From the NCBI GenBank assembly GCA_022592445.1, contig JABYQR010000038.1, positions 62,001 through 126,000 of the forward strand: a stretch of DNA of 64,000 nucleotides. Reading direction: 5' to 3'. Positions within the stretch are counted from its first letter, which is position 1. Each line of letters opens with the position of its first letter. The DNA is from Cytidiella melzeri (taxonomy: Eukaryota > Basidiomycota > Agaricomycetes > Polyporales > Irpicaceae). The notes beneath the pieces were generated by a model, which worked only from the letters and a program-made list of their open reading frames with translations, was not told the origin of the DNA and ran no database searches. The position numbers were made by a program, and so were the translations under genes. This document shows positions 16,488 to 27,347 of this stretch, piece after piece.

Positions 16488-17268
16488 CTACTTGGACGTC
16501 TTCTCTTCTGCGCACAGTCTCGCTCCCAAAATTGGCTGGAAGATGAGCCTCGGCGGTTCGCCTTCCTTGCACTCGAAGTCTTCCACGTGCTCCAGAGCCA
16601 AAATTCTGATATCCTTCACGGAGAAACGTCCCAGCCACCAGTCGTGTTTGTCATTGTAGTCCGACAATGATTTAGATTTCTCCTAGTGAAAGTGTATAGC
16701 CAACCTCTCTGTCGGGTAATACAACACAGCTATACTCACCTCAAGATAACTTGTGACAAATATCCCAATCAGCCCAAGCCATAGTTTGCAGTATTCGCTT
16801 TGGTCCTCCATGTCAAACTCAATGGGAACTGGGAACACCTCAGCAGGGTACCCAGGCCACTATCATTTGCGAAACTCGTAAGCATCGTCTGTACGACAAC
16901 TTGACAACGGGAAGAGAAGAAAGAATCCCACCTGTACGCGTAACCTCAGTGGATTGAAGCGCTCTTGGATCCTGTACGGGAACACTTTCTCTGCGGTAAT
17001 CTCATCGAACGCGCCTTCGCAAATCGACTCGAGGCTGGCTCCGAGTTCCCCGTTGGATTTGAGGTTGACTCGACCAGCTTGACCCTTTGGGTATAAACAA
17101 GACGGGTATGACAATACAGGTACCATAAACCAATTCGAATCTACGAGGTCGGGGTACTGGGTGAAAGTGTGTAACTTGAACGAGCCCAGCGTGTGTCAGC
17201 TTTAAGACTTGGCGGTGTGGACTAAGGTGATTACGTACTTTTTGGTACGTCTGGGTCACGGTGAGCAT
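16488..17268 (-). CDS. Orphan family copy A (unrecognised, 195 aa)
   Basis: Four exons (17268-17239, 17174-16932, 16859-16740, 16682-16488) join in phase 0 into an intact 195-residue protein. It has no signal peptide or membrane segment. Landmarks shared with copies B and C: YPDLVDSNWFMVP, PSCLYPKGQAGRVNLK, a new exon starting WPGYP, and in the last exon DWWLGRFSVKDIRILALEHVEDFECKEG split over conserved positions. I do not recognise the family and give no function. Exon lengths and phases match copies B and C almost exactly, so the genes arose by tandem duplication. Its 3' flank is bounded by the LINE poly(A) at 16324. Confidence 0.72.
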
Positions 17269-18497
17269 GGCTGGAACGAAGAGTGGCCGAGGTAGAGGAT
17301 GCGTATGGCCCGGGTGGGAGCAGGAAGGAGGTTGCGCAATGAGCCGGTGCCAAATGTCCGACTGCCCGATTAGTGACCAACGACCGTACTGCCCGTTTGG
17401 GATCGCTGAGCCACCCACCCTGGATCACGCGTGTGGACGGCCACAATCTCGTGCCTGGTGATCATCAAACATGAGGCAGGCTTACACGGCGCCATGGAAA
17501 TTTTGGCCGGTGCGTCGAAGGTCATTTGGAGGACAATGGCTATTGGCATTCACTACACACCGTTGCTCAATCTTCCATTTATTACAGGCAGTCTCGGCAT
17601 AAAGGGTTTTAACTGTAACAAATATTGCGTAAGTATATATATTTCTGAAATAGAAACGATCGCTCACCGAGTTTGCCAGCGAAATCACTGGCAGAATGCC
17701 AGCGCGGGCACTCATCCGAGTCATGAACGTTGTGTTGAGATATTATCACTGCGTCCTCGAAATGTGGCAAATGTGGCCAAGATCACACATCGATACTACA
17801 TATTCTCACATGCAGGCGTTCCTATGAAGCTTGAAGATGCGCCCTTCGTCATACATTGGAGTTTTTCGTCTCTGCCGCACGCCCAAACCTCTACGACGGC
17901 GCTTCCTAGTTTAGTTCCTGCCAGGTCGGATATTCATGAGCAATCGACCTATGCAGATGTTTCAGCAGCACGGAGCTCTGGCTTGCGTAGCTATAGAAAT
18001 CCGTGATAGGAGAAGATAATGACCTTGGAATCGTCAAGAAGGTCCGTAATACTAATCCACAGGCGTTGCTGTATCCGACTAGAAGAACAATGATCACCTA
18101 ACACTCTTGCAGGACACGTATAGCCTCGTTTCGTCTGGCCTGTGTTCACGAGACTTTTGTGAACATAGCCTGGCCACAAATCAAAATCTTGAAGGCGTGA
18201 CGAGAGCAAAGGTTTATTACGGAATCGGAGGAGCCTGAGGGAGCAAAAAAACTTGGAAAAAAGCAGGCACGACGACGAGCGCTCAGCGGACCGGACGTAG
18301 AAATCATCCTCGAATGCCGCTGGTTCCTATAGCTGCCTCTTGGAGTCTTGATAGTAACTCACGTAGAAGACTTCAACTTATCGTCATAAACAACTGGTTG
18401 TGCTCGTAAATCCGTAGTAGATTCATTATTAACACAGTCTTAGTGACGCATAGCTCAACAAACCTTGGCGCCCCCCACATGCTATACAGCTGTCAGA
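17269..18497. other. Upstream region of copy A, conserved with copy C
   Basis: The first ~650 bp are clearly related to the same region upstream of copy C (21111-21770): for example CTGGAACGAA next to the start, GACTGCCCG and CTGCC[CT]GTTTGGGAT further out, and GGCTTACACGGCGC beyond. It probably holds promoter and 5' UTR. A plus-strand frame at 17431-18006 is not kept open in the copy C counterpart, so I do not call it. No gene seen from 17960 to 18497. Confidence 0.5.
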
Positions 18498-19243
18498 TTA
18501 TCTGGCTGTGGGCGTTCTCACCGCCAATATCGGCTGCAGAACAGTATCTGGCTCTTTGCCGTCCTTGCAATCCAAATCTTCTACATGCTCAACGGCCAAA
18601 ACAATAATATCTTCTGGAGAGTAGCGTTCAAGCCACCAGGAGGCGTCTTCCTCACTAGAAGAGTGTGTTCGACTTTGTTCCTGATTGAGATACCTGGTTA
18701 GCTGATCGAGCAAATGATAGTCAAACACACCTCGAAATATCTTGTCACAAATATCCTAACGAGATGCGCCAAATTTTTCGAGTAGGGCTTCTGAACTTCA
18801 TACGTTTCAGTGCGATATCCAGGCCACTGTTATCCGCAGCAACAGTGAAAATTGTGAGTTCGTGGGGTTTGCAACTGGTCATGAAAATCGCACATCGATG
18901 CGTATCTTGAGCTTCTTTGACCACAAGCTGGTATCGTATTCAAATAGTGTTTCTTGAGCGACCCCGATCGACAGGGCATTGCATGATGCCAAGCAGGCTC
19001 CAAGTTCTTCGACAAACTTGATATTGACTCGTCCCACTTGTCCTTTGGGGTAGAGGCAAGAGGGGTATGCCAATGCAGGAACCATAAGACCTGGCACAAA
19101 CCATTTTGATTCTATGAGATCGGAATAGTGCACAGAGGTGTGGTACTAAGATGAGAGGATGAATATATCAGCTCGTATTCTTCGCAGTAAGGACTAATAA
19201 TAAGAATAAGACGTACTACTTGGTATCTTGAGGGAAGTGACAT
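18498..19243 (-). CDS. Orphan family copy B (unrecognised, 185 aa)
   Basis: Four exons (19243-19217, 19145-18894, 18826-18731, 18680-18498), all joined in phase 0, give an intact 185-residue protein. It keeps the family blocks HYSDLIESKWF, YPSCLYPKGQVGRVNIK, WPGY at the start of exon 3, and SWWLERYSPEDIIVLAVEHV near the end. Exon 3 is 24 nt shorter than in A and C, removing eight residues without breaking frame. It is the most diverged of the three tandem copies. No function can be assigned. Confidence 0.7.
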
Positions 19244-20319
19244 GGCTGCGATGAGGAATGGGAGGGAGCACGCTTGCGTTTTTAATACGTTTCGGCTTCC
19301 CAAGGGCCAGCGTGCCCGTGGTCTTGAAACAATGTGCTCGCATCCATGGCAGGCCAGTCAAAGTGCTACGAAAAAATACGTCGAGGTATCGTGGCGGTTA
19401 TGTGGTGACCTTTCTGTTTCTTCCATTTGGACACTCTCCTGTGTTCAAGCGTACAAATCTATCCCGGGCATAATTTTGTGCCTGGCGATCAACACAAACA
19501 AGGTGAGTATACGTACGCGTAGCGCTCCAAGCAATTTTGGCCTTCCAAACAATTTTGGCCTTAGCGTCTGTGGTCATAAGGATGTAGAACTGACGAGCTG
19601 CTGATAAACGATAGAGATGCATACATCGAGACCGCGGATCGACGTGTGCACTAGCCATAGCGAAGGTGATATGTTGAGCCGTTACAGGAAATCGAGCCTC
19701 ACGCTGAACTCAAGCAGGGGCTGTCCCTTACTCGAAAGCGGGAACAATCCATCGGCAGGAGAGCCCAAGAGGCGCAGTGGCCACAGCGCGAGCAGAAATT
19801 GCCAAAGAACTCCCGCTGCAAGGGCCTTGTGCACTGCGAGTACCGAGAGCATACTTATCACGCTTCGAAACGCGTATGAGGAGCACTCAGGAGTGCAAGC
19901 ATCGAATCAGCATCACCATTCTACGAGCTATCGAAAGAATTGTCACTACTGTGAGTAGCGACAGTGAAGGAGTCGTCTTACCGGTGTATATATTGTCATT
20001 TAGGTCCAACCTAAAGCACCTAATCGGACGTCTGGGCCCAAGCTTGACTGGTGACTTCAAACTCTTCGGCACGGAGTACCTCTGCAAGCTTTTTCAAAAG
20101 GAATGTGAGCTTGAATGCTAGAGATTTGAGAGACTCCTCAGCTCATCAGCGAGTCGTCGGAAATACCCGGCTGTTTCCGTCAATCCCTATAAGGCAATTT
20201 ACGTAGAGTGGTTGTGCATGCTCATTGTCGTTGCTAATAAGTCCAAACCGCACAAGCGTGAAGCAACTACAATTCGTCCTCATTACGACAGTGGAAAAGC
20301 GATACAAGATTATAATCAA
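19244..20319. other. Between copies B and C; no firm gene
   Basis: The part next to copy B resembles the upstream regions of A and C only weakly (for example a GCCTGGCGATCA motif near 19485). A plus-strand open frame at 19777-20121 is 114 codons long but has no recognisable domain or exon partners; I leave it uncalled. 20157-20319 is the 3' flank of copy C and matches 16330-16487. Confidence 0.4.
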
Positions 20320-21110
20320 CTAAGCATTGCCTGATCTATAGAAAAATGTTTCCTCTTTTGCGCGCATTCTCGCTCCCAGAATCGGCTGGAAGATGAGCTT
20401 TGGCTGTTCGCCTTCCTTGCAATTGAGGTCTTCCACGTGCTCCACAGCCAGAATTCTAACATCCTCTATAGAGAAGCGTCCAAGCCACCAATCGTCTTCG
20501 TCATCGTAGATCAACGACGTTCGGGATTGCTCCTAATGTTATTGTTTAGTCAAGCTCTTCGTCGGGTCGCAACGCAACTATACTCACCTCAAGATAGCAT
20601 CTGACAAGCAGCCCAATGATACTCAGCCACAATTTGCAGTTTTCACGTTGATCCTTCATGCTGTATCCAATTGGGATTTCATACATTTTGGCGAGGTACC
20701 CGGGCCACTGTCAATCGCGAAACTAGTAAGTATCGCCGGTTTGGCAACGCGAGGGGAGCACAGAATCACACCTTTACGCGTAACCTCAGGGGATCCAAGT
20801 GCTCATGGATTTTGTACGGGAATATTTGATCTGCTGTGATCCCTTTCAAGGCGCCTTCGCAAAGCGACGCGGCGAGCTTGACTCCGAGTTCTCCATTGAA
20901 TTTGAGGTTGACTCGACCAGCTTGACCCTTTGGGTATAGACAAGACGGCCATGACGACGCAGGTACCATAAACCAGGTCGTGTCTACGAGGTCAGGGTAC
21001 TGGCCGAAAGTGTGCGTCTTGAATGAGCGAGTGTGTGTCAGCTTTGAGACTCGACGGTGTGGACTAATATGATGACGTACGTTTTGGTACCTTGGGGTCA
21101 CCGTGAGCAT
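20320..21110 (-). CDS. Orphan family copy C (unrecognised, 202 aa)
   Basis: Four phase-0 exons (21110-21081, 21017-20772, 20707-20588, 20532-20320) give an intact 202-residue protein very close to copy A: MLTVTPRYQN, YPDLVDTTWFMVP, PSCLYPKGQAGRVNLKFNGE, WPGYLAKMYEIPIGY, DDWWLGRFSIEDVRILAVEH. The C-terminus is seven residues longer than in A. The similarity to A includes both flanks, so the duplicated unit is about 1.6 kb. Function unknown. Confidence 0.72.
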
Positions 21111-22576
21111 GGCTGGAACGAACAGTGGAGGTGAAGGATGTGTATAGTGAGAGCAAAAGGCACGTTGCGCTATGGGCAGGCGCCAGATGGCCGACTGCCC
21201 GTTTAGTGTCCAACGACCAAACTGCCTGTTTGGGATTATCGAGCCCACCCACCTGGCTCCCGCGTGTGAATGTTCAGACCGGCCACAGTTTCGTGCCTGG
21301 CGATGATCCAACATGAAGCAGGCTTACACGGCGCTACAATATACTATGGCCCGCGCGTACAAGGTCATCCGGAGCATAATAGCCATTGTGAAATTCGCCA
21401 CACACCGTCCACTATTGCATTTGATCACAATCAGCCTCGGGTTCGCAGCTGAAAGAATCCTCGGTAAGAATATCACTGAACTAGTTGAATGATTGCTCAC
21501 CTGATATTGCATGTGTAATCACTGGCAGAGCACCAGCACGATGGCATCGTGATGCCAGCGGACATTATTGTCTAGCGCTCTCATAATGTGAAAGAACTGG
21601 CCAATGTCACGTATCGATCCTACATAGTTTCAATGGCAGGTGGCCCTATGAGGCCTGAGAATGCTCTATTCGCGGCGACATAGCAGGGTTTTTCATATCT
21701 CTGCAACGGCTTAAGCCTGGTACAAGTGGCTTGTTGAGCACTGTCAATCGACATGCAGCAACGTCCAGTGGCGTCACCGTAATATTATTTATGAACTAAT
21801 ATCACAAATTCTCGAAAAAAAAGTCAGAAGTAATTGGAAAAGTAAAGGAGAGCGACCGTGACTCAACTCAAGGCGTGTGGTCGTAGTAGCGGACGCCCGT
21901 GCCACAAAGACGGCGCTTCCCAGTTTAGTTCGAGTATCTGTAGAAATACTCAGTGGTCAACCTGGATCTTGCTATGCTGAACAAGTAAAAAAGTTTTCAG
22001 TCTTCCAATAAAGATGAGGTTGATAGTATGATGTCCCAGGGCTAACTCGCCGGACACTGGAGAACCAATACAACTTGAACACCGAGTAAGTAAGCATTCC
22101 TTGTGAAAGGCTGTAATACTTGAGCAATTCAATGAAACATTCAAATACCTCTGGAGATGGGAACAAAGCATGAGATGAGAATAGTACGAGTTGGGCAAAA
22201 GGCTCCCCTAGGCTTCTAGTAAGCGGGCGTTGTTTGACGAAGGAAGGCCTTAAGTCAGGTACGAGATGGTATGCCGCTGATTCTCTTGTTCTGTCTGTCG
22301 TAAAAATAGTCTAAAAACAAAGGAGAATATGACAAAGGGGGAGTTGGAAGTGGGCACTGAGCAGGCATGATGACGAGCTGGCCGGACGCACGTGGGACTC
22401 ACTTCTCATTAGGCGCCCACTCATATCGGATTCAAGTTCTCGTGCAGAATCTCTTTCCCCGCTGCCTCCATTCACCACACCATCGTCAAAGCAAACAATC
22501 TCAGTGCATAACTACTCGCACACTGTCCGTCTGCTTGCACAAGCAGAGAAGCAAGGACGAAGACAATTTGAACAAG
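21111..22576. other. Upstream of copy C and of PCT1; no gene
   Basis: 21111-21770 is the conserved upstream region shared with copy A. From 21770 to 22366 I see no supported gene. 22367-22576 is open in the PCT1 frame but is more likely its 5' UTR; an upstream ATG at 22367 would add 70 residues. Confidence 0.45.
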
Positions 22577-24796
22577 ATGCAGCAGCATTCAGAGAAAGAC
22601 CCGAGTCCCTCCAAGCCTCACAGTATCAGCACGAACCCCCGTTCTCTGCACTCCAAACGCTCATTTGGGTCCCGTACTGCGCAGCACGCAGTGCTCGACT
22701 CCCCGGCAGCTTACGATGCCTCAGAGGAAGACAATGACCCCCTCACAGACAGTGGAGCATCGGCAGTCTCCGTCTCCGATCTACCGAGCTCTGGACGGCG
22801 GGCGCAAGCAGGTATCAGCTTGGGAGCAGGCAGTCGCACAAGACAAGGAGGAGGAGGAGGGGGTGGTGGTGGTGGTGGTGGTGGTGGAGCGGCAGCAGCG
22901 AGACATGCTCTAGCACGAGAAATTGTGAGCAGCGATGAAGCAATCGACTCGCCGACGTACGACGGAGACATCGAGAGCAGTACCACCGCTGGTCCTGACC
23001 CCGTCTCAGCTGTGTCTACCACGCACTACTCATCCATTCGACACAACACCCACCCTCATCCCCACCCTCATTCTCATGCTCATCACCACGAACCGAATGC
23101 CAGTACGATTTCGATTGCGTCAACATTGAGTCCTTCAGATACACCCAATTTGCTAATTCACAGTACAACACCAACCCACAATCATGTTTCAAATGCTACA
23201 GGCACTGGCGGGGGCAGGACTGTACGGAACCACAGCCCACCAAGCCTCTTGAGGCCCACTCCTAGTCTTCCTAGCCGGCCGATGGAGCCGTCTCCCGCAA
23301 CCCAGCTTCCAGGAGGCAGTGCACCGCTTACGTTCGACCCGGCGAAGCTGACACCTGAGGATATTCAAGCTTGGTTCAAAGAGGTTAGTGTTGTGATTTT
23401 GATACGTGTGTTACATGCGTCTTGAAATCTGACGACGGTGCCTGGTAGGTCATCGACGGCCCTGGATGCAAAGTAAATGACAAGTTTTACAAGCTTAATC
23501 CGCCACCGAAAGATCGGCCTGTCAGGATCTACGCAGACGGCAAGTGCTCATTCCTCATATATAACCTCTCTGCTTGTTTTTTTCTCGTCCCACTTATTCG
23601 ATTGAGCATACAATCTTCCATTCAATTCACCCCTGATGTTCCTGTTCCTGAAGAAGGACAGCCTCGCTCCTCGAAGCGCGTCATCGTTGACCTGAAGGTG
23701 GCAGTGGCTCAGATCGGATCAGGGTCTATGCAGTCCATGACGTGTTCAATTTTTATGGTCGTCTATGGGTGATTGTGGCATGGCTTGGAGCCGGACCGGT
23801 CATGCGTTCTCATGTCGGCGGGAGCGAATGCTGTACACTCTTCACGACTATGTTTCTATCCTATGCAGCAAGAAACGCTGACCACAATTTCCGATAATAG
23901 GTGTCTACGATCTCTTCCACTTTGGGTACGCACCTTTTCTAACCCAGCGTTGTTTGTTTTAATTCAATCGGCGCATGTAGCCACGCACTTCAACTCCGCC
24001 AAGCTAAACTCGCCTTTCCCTCAGTCCCAACGTCCCCTCTCTCCAGGTTCGACCCCGCTTCTTCACAAGACTTGCCGTCATTATCACCAGGATCCACAGC
24101 CCGCCAAGGCGAACAGGGCAATGGAGAGACGGACGTCAACGAAGCTGATTGGGTGCCTGGTGTGTACATGCTTGCTGGTGTCAACTCGGACGAGCAGTGT
24201 GAAGAGCACAAGTCGCGGACCGTGATGACACATGCTGAAAGGTGCGAATCGGTGCGGCACTGTCGGTGGGTCGACGAGGTCGTTCCCGATGCGCCGTGGG
24301 TGATTGACGCTGCGTTCATTGAGAAGGTGCGTCAAATATCATAAAATGCATGATTGTCTACCAACGTCTTGGGTGATGCAGTACAAGATTGATTACGTGG
24401 CGCACGATGCGGACCCGTATGGCAGCGCGGGTCACGACGACGTATACGCGTTTTGTAAGATACAAGGTGCTTCTACCCCTATCAAATATTTCTCGCTCTT
24501 GTTGACCTACTTGATAGGTAAATTCCTCCCCACGCGCCGGACTCCAGGGATATCCACCTCCGACTTGCTGGCCCGTCTTGTGAGCGGGTACAGACTTCGG
24601 TACGTCTCATCAGCTCCCCCTTTAAGAAAGTAAGGTCTTACCAAAGTTCCACAGCGTCTTCGACAAGAAGCTCGCTAAGATGGGCCGTGCAGAGCTCGTA
24701 GCGGAGGGAAGCGACTGGGACGAGAGTCGAGCTGTGAGCAGGGAGCACAGTCGTGTGCCGAGTCGAGCCGAGAGTCCGGAAGGGCCTGCGTTGTGA
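22577..24796 (+). CDS. PCT1: Choline-phosphate cytidylyltransferase
   Basis: Makes CDP-choline from CTP and phosphocholine, the rate-limiting step of the Kennedy pathway, at nuclear/ER membranes. Seven exons (22577-23383, 23449-23539, 23901-23925, 23981-24326, 24382-24466, 24518-24599, 24655-24796) give about 525 residues. RPVRIYADG/VYDLFHFGH carries the HxGH nucleotidyl-transfer motif (residues 306-309); LAGVNSDE, MTHAERCE, RWVDEVVPDAPW, KIDYVAHD and RTPGISTS (460-466) follow in family order. The ~270-residue N-terminus is low-complexity with Gly and His/Pro runs. About 47 extra residues (322-368, Ser/Pro/Gly-rich) sit between the HxGH helix and GVYMLAGVNSD. Intron 2 is 361 bp with a GC donor (GCAAGT). 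The start at 22577 is my choice; 22367 is possible. Confidence 0.93.
22847..22889 (+). repeat. GGA/GGT triplet repeat coding a poly-Gly run
   Basis: A run of GGA then GGT triplets inside exon 1 of PCT1 encodes about 14 consecutive glycines. It is expected to vary in length between strains. Confidence 0.9.
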
Positions 24797-25283
24797 ACGT
24801 GAGTGTTTGTGCATGATCCGAAACGAAACTCGGTAATGAATGTAATTCTGGGTTGTAGAAACATGAAGACAGTTGTTTAATGTACTATTTCTAATACCGC
24901 TGAATACCGAATTGAATGGAGTTTGCCAGAGACAATTAGGCACGATTGAAGGAGGCGTACAGAGATACCATTTCGCCCTTACTTGGGATGTTCAGCCAGA
25001 GACATGTTTCATTTTTTTCGAATAACTTACTGACATGTCGTAGGTGTCCTGGCCGCCCATGTGTTCAAGTGGCCGTCGGTCGGCACATGGACCTTTTGTG
25101 GCCGTGGCTATGCAAATATTACGTACTATGACCATGGCCTTTGGCCACAACGGCCCAAATAGGCAATTCATCGGACGCATCTGGCCATTCTCCCGCTACA
25201 TAAATTGACAAAGGTCATGACCATTGACTGACTCTCCCTCACTCCCTTTTGCCAACAGTGCTATACCACCCTGCTCGCATACC
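24797..25283. other. Intergenic, promoter of copy D
   Basis: No gene seen. A TACATAAATT element at about 25197 lies ~85 bp before the copy D start. Imperfect palindromic GGCC-rich sequence (CCATGGCCTTTGGCC and relatives) occurs at about 25070-25160. Confidence 0.45.
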
Positions 25284-26047
25284 ATGTGGGCAAGAAGGAG
25301 GTATGGCTGCCTGCCCCCTCAATGTGAGCAGTGATGATTCTGACTCCACCTGCAGGATAAATATCTTGTCGTATCACACGTTTGTTTACCTGGACTCCAC
25401 GGGGGAGGGTTACCAAGCAGAAGACACAGGCGTCATAGTTCCTCAGTTGGTCCGCAAATGGCCCACACATGAATATGCCCGCGACAAAGCCAAGCCGCCA
25501 ATCGATTTTCAACGAGCTGATGGCGACCTAGGCGTAAACCTCTGGGAGGCACTCACTCGTAGTGCGAGCATGTTGCCGTCTGCGGAAGCCGTTAACACTG
25601 GCGACAAATTCAAACTACGTCTGGAGGTACGTGAACTACTGGTTCTGGCTTGGTGATGACATGCTTTCTGAAAACGTTTACCTACTCACTGACAGTGGCC
25701 AGGATTGGAGTGTGTAGGCATCCCCGTAGATCTACGTGCAGGCGGAACTTCGGAACTGTATCCGCAAGACCCCACCAACGTCCTCGCACGAAAGATTGCG
25801 GAACGAATCGTGAAATTCTTGGAGGTGGAGGTAAATACCCACTTCACTACTCATGCATTGAACGAGAAAGTTCACCGGATTTCATGCATAGGAATCTCCC
25901 AAGATCGTGATTCCGGACGAGTACCGTGGCTGGGAGCGCTATCGCTTTGAGCTTCGCGATGTATATTTGCTGCGCTTGGTCAACGTTGCGCCGTTGCTTT
26001 GGCAGCCTGTATTATCTGTGGTACCGCGGTATCCGAGCAAGGTGTAG
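25284..26047 (+). CDS. Orphan family copy D, diverged and intact (192 aa)
   Basis: Four exons (25284-25300, 25356-25626, 25696-25830, 25892-26047) give 192 residues. The plan matches copies A-C: tiny first exon, long second exon with SYHTFVYLD and RADGDLGVNL (compare NGELG in A), third exon starting WPG, last exon with RGWERYRFELRDVYLLRLVNV and WQPVLSVVPRYP (compare GRFSVKDIRILALEHVED and FQPILGAR). Sequence identity is low but exon structure and spacing agree, so I infer common descent. It lies on the opposite strand, beyond PCT1. The first 17-nt exon is the least certain part. Function unknown. Confidence 0.6.
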
Positions 26048-26429
26048 GCGACTTAATGTCGAGTTTGGGTATAGTTCAGAATTTATATCAATAACGGTGG
26101 CGCGTTCGGATTTGGCTGCGAGTGGCCCACGCCAGCCGCTGGCCAGCAGGTTTATGATCCATGCGGGTATTTGTGAATCTCGAGGAATCGACGTCATGAC
26201 TCTAACCATTTGTACGATGAGCTGAACTATTTAACAGATCGGATGAGACTGGCTAGGGTTGAGCTATCTTTAATGGAGGAACGAGTGGTGGGTCGACTCG
26301 GACTGTTATCCCCTCACGCCCCTTGTCATTTCTTGTACAATATTGCGTTAGGTTGATCACCCAAGACAGGCAGCTAGCGACACACCGTCGAGAAGGTATG
26401 GTTTCTCGACTTCGACTTCGGGTATAATG
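26048..26429. other. Between copies D and E; no gene
   Basis: No supported coding sequence. It resembles the downstream and upstream flanks of the D/E pair. Confidence 0.4.
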
Positions 26430-26990
26430 TGTTCCCAGAAAATTGCAGGACAAGTCGATGTCGTTCAGCACGTTTATGTACCTCAGGCTGGAGTCCACAG
26501 GAGAGAGTGAGCAGACTGAAGCCACAGGCCTCATAGTCCCTCGGAACGTCTACGAATAGCCCTCAAATGAATCTGCCGGTGGTACAGCTACGCCGCCAAA
26601 TGATTACCACGAGTTCATGGCAAACTGAGCATAAATTTCTGGGATACACTTCAGAAGCGAGCGAGCATGTTGCGGTCTGCAGAAGCCGTTGATGTTACAG
26701 TGGCTGCAAAGGGACATCCGGATTGCGTCTCCAGTTGCGTGAAATACAATTGTTGGACTTGGTAGTGGCAGTTGGCAACGTCCTCGCACGCCGAATTGTG
26801 CAGCGAATGCTGACGTGCTTGCAGGTGTTTATTTCTATGCACAGAAGACTCCGCGGCTCGTGTCTCCGGACTCGGAGAGATACAGTAGCTGGGAACGCTA
26901 TCGCTTTGAGCTTCATATTTGCTTCTCTTGGTTAATGTTGCGCCGTGTGCCTAGCAGCCTGTGTGTTCTGTGGTACCGCGCCATGGAACT
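26430..26990 (+). pseudogene. Orphan family copy E, decayed
   Basis: DNA-level similarity to copy D is clear in blocks: AGAAGCCGTT, GTCCTCGCACG and TATCGCTTTGAGCTTC are shared in order, and TGGTACCGCG ends both. In the copy D frame there are in-frame stops (for example the TAG after GTCTACGAA near 26557 and a TGA after GGCAAAC near 26625) and deletions, so no continuous protein is possible. It is a tandem pseudogene of copy D. Confidence 0.65.
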
Positions 26991-27347
26991 GTAATCGAGT
27001 CTATACTTACTAAACGATGTGTCGGAATCGTTCCCCTACTAGTGATCTATGTAAGTGTTAACAAGTTGGTGCTATACGCTGCCATGAATTCAAAACTGAC
27101 ATCTTCCTCGGTGGACAGTGCGCGAAGCAGTAGTATAGCACTAAGACATGTAAAGTCTGAAAACAAAGCCATGCGATCGTCTCGTGTAAGATGTCTACAG
27201 TTATGAAGGTTGGAGAAAGTGAATGTCAATGAGTTGCAATACTATAGAGTTCAAAGTGGCGATGAAGAGATCCACGACAATACCGTCCATATCTAAAGTC
27301 CACAGTACCAACAAGAAAACACACAGCAGCAAGTCCGAGCCGCACTG
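26991..27347. other. Intergenic, no gene seen
   Basis: 3' flank of the GMC gene and of copy E. Only short open stretches without domains. Confidence 0.5.

Larger units (their letters stand above)
16330..21770. repeat. Tandem duplication array (copies A, B, C)
   Basis: Units 16330-17960 and 20157-21770 are related along their whole length, coding and flanking; for example GGAAATACCCGGCT and CCCTATAAGGCAATT occur in both 3' flanks. The middle unit (about 18440-19520) is more diverged and recognisable mainly in its coding exons. All three genes point the same way. Confidence 0.8.

Noticed and set aside
17431..18006. 191-codon plus-strand frame
   Set aside because: Its counterpart upstream of copy C is not open, and the DNA similarity there looks non-coding.
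19777..20121. 114-codon plus-strand frame between copies B and C
   Set aside because: No domain, no signal peptide, no exon partners; left uncalled.
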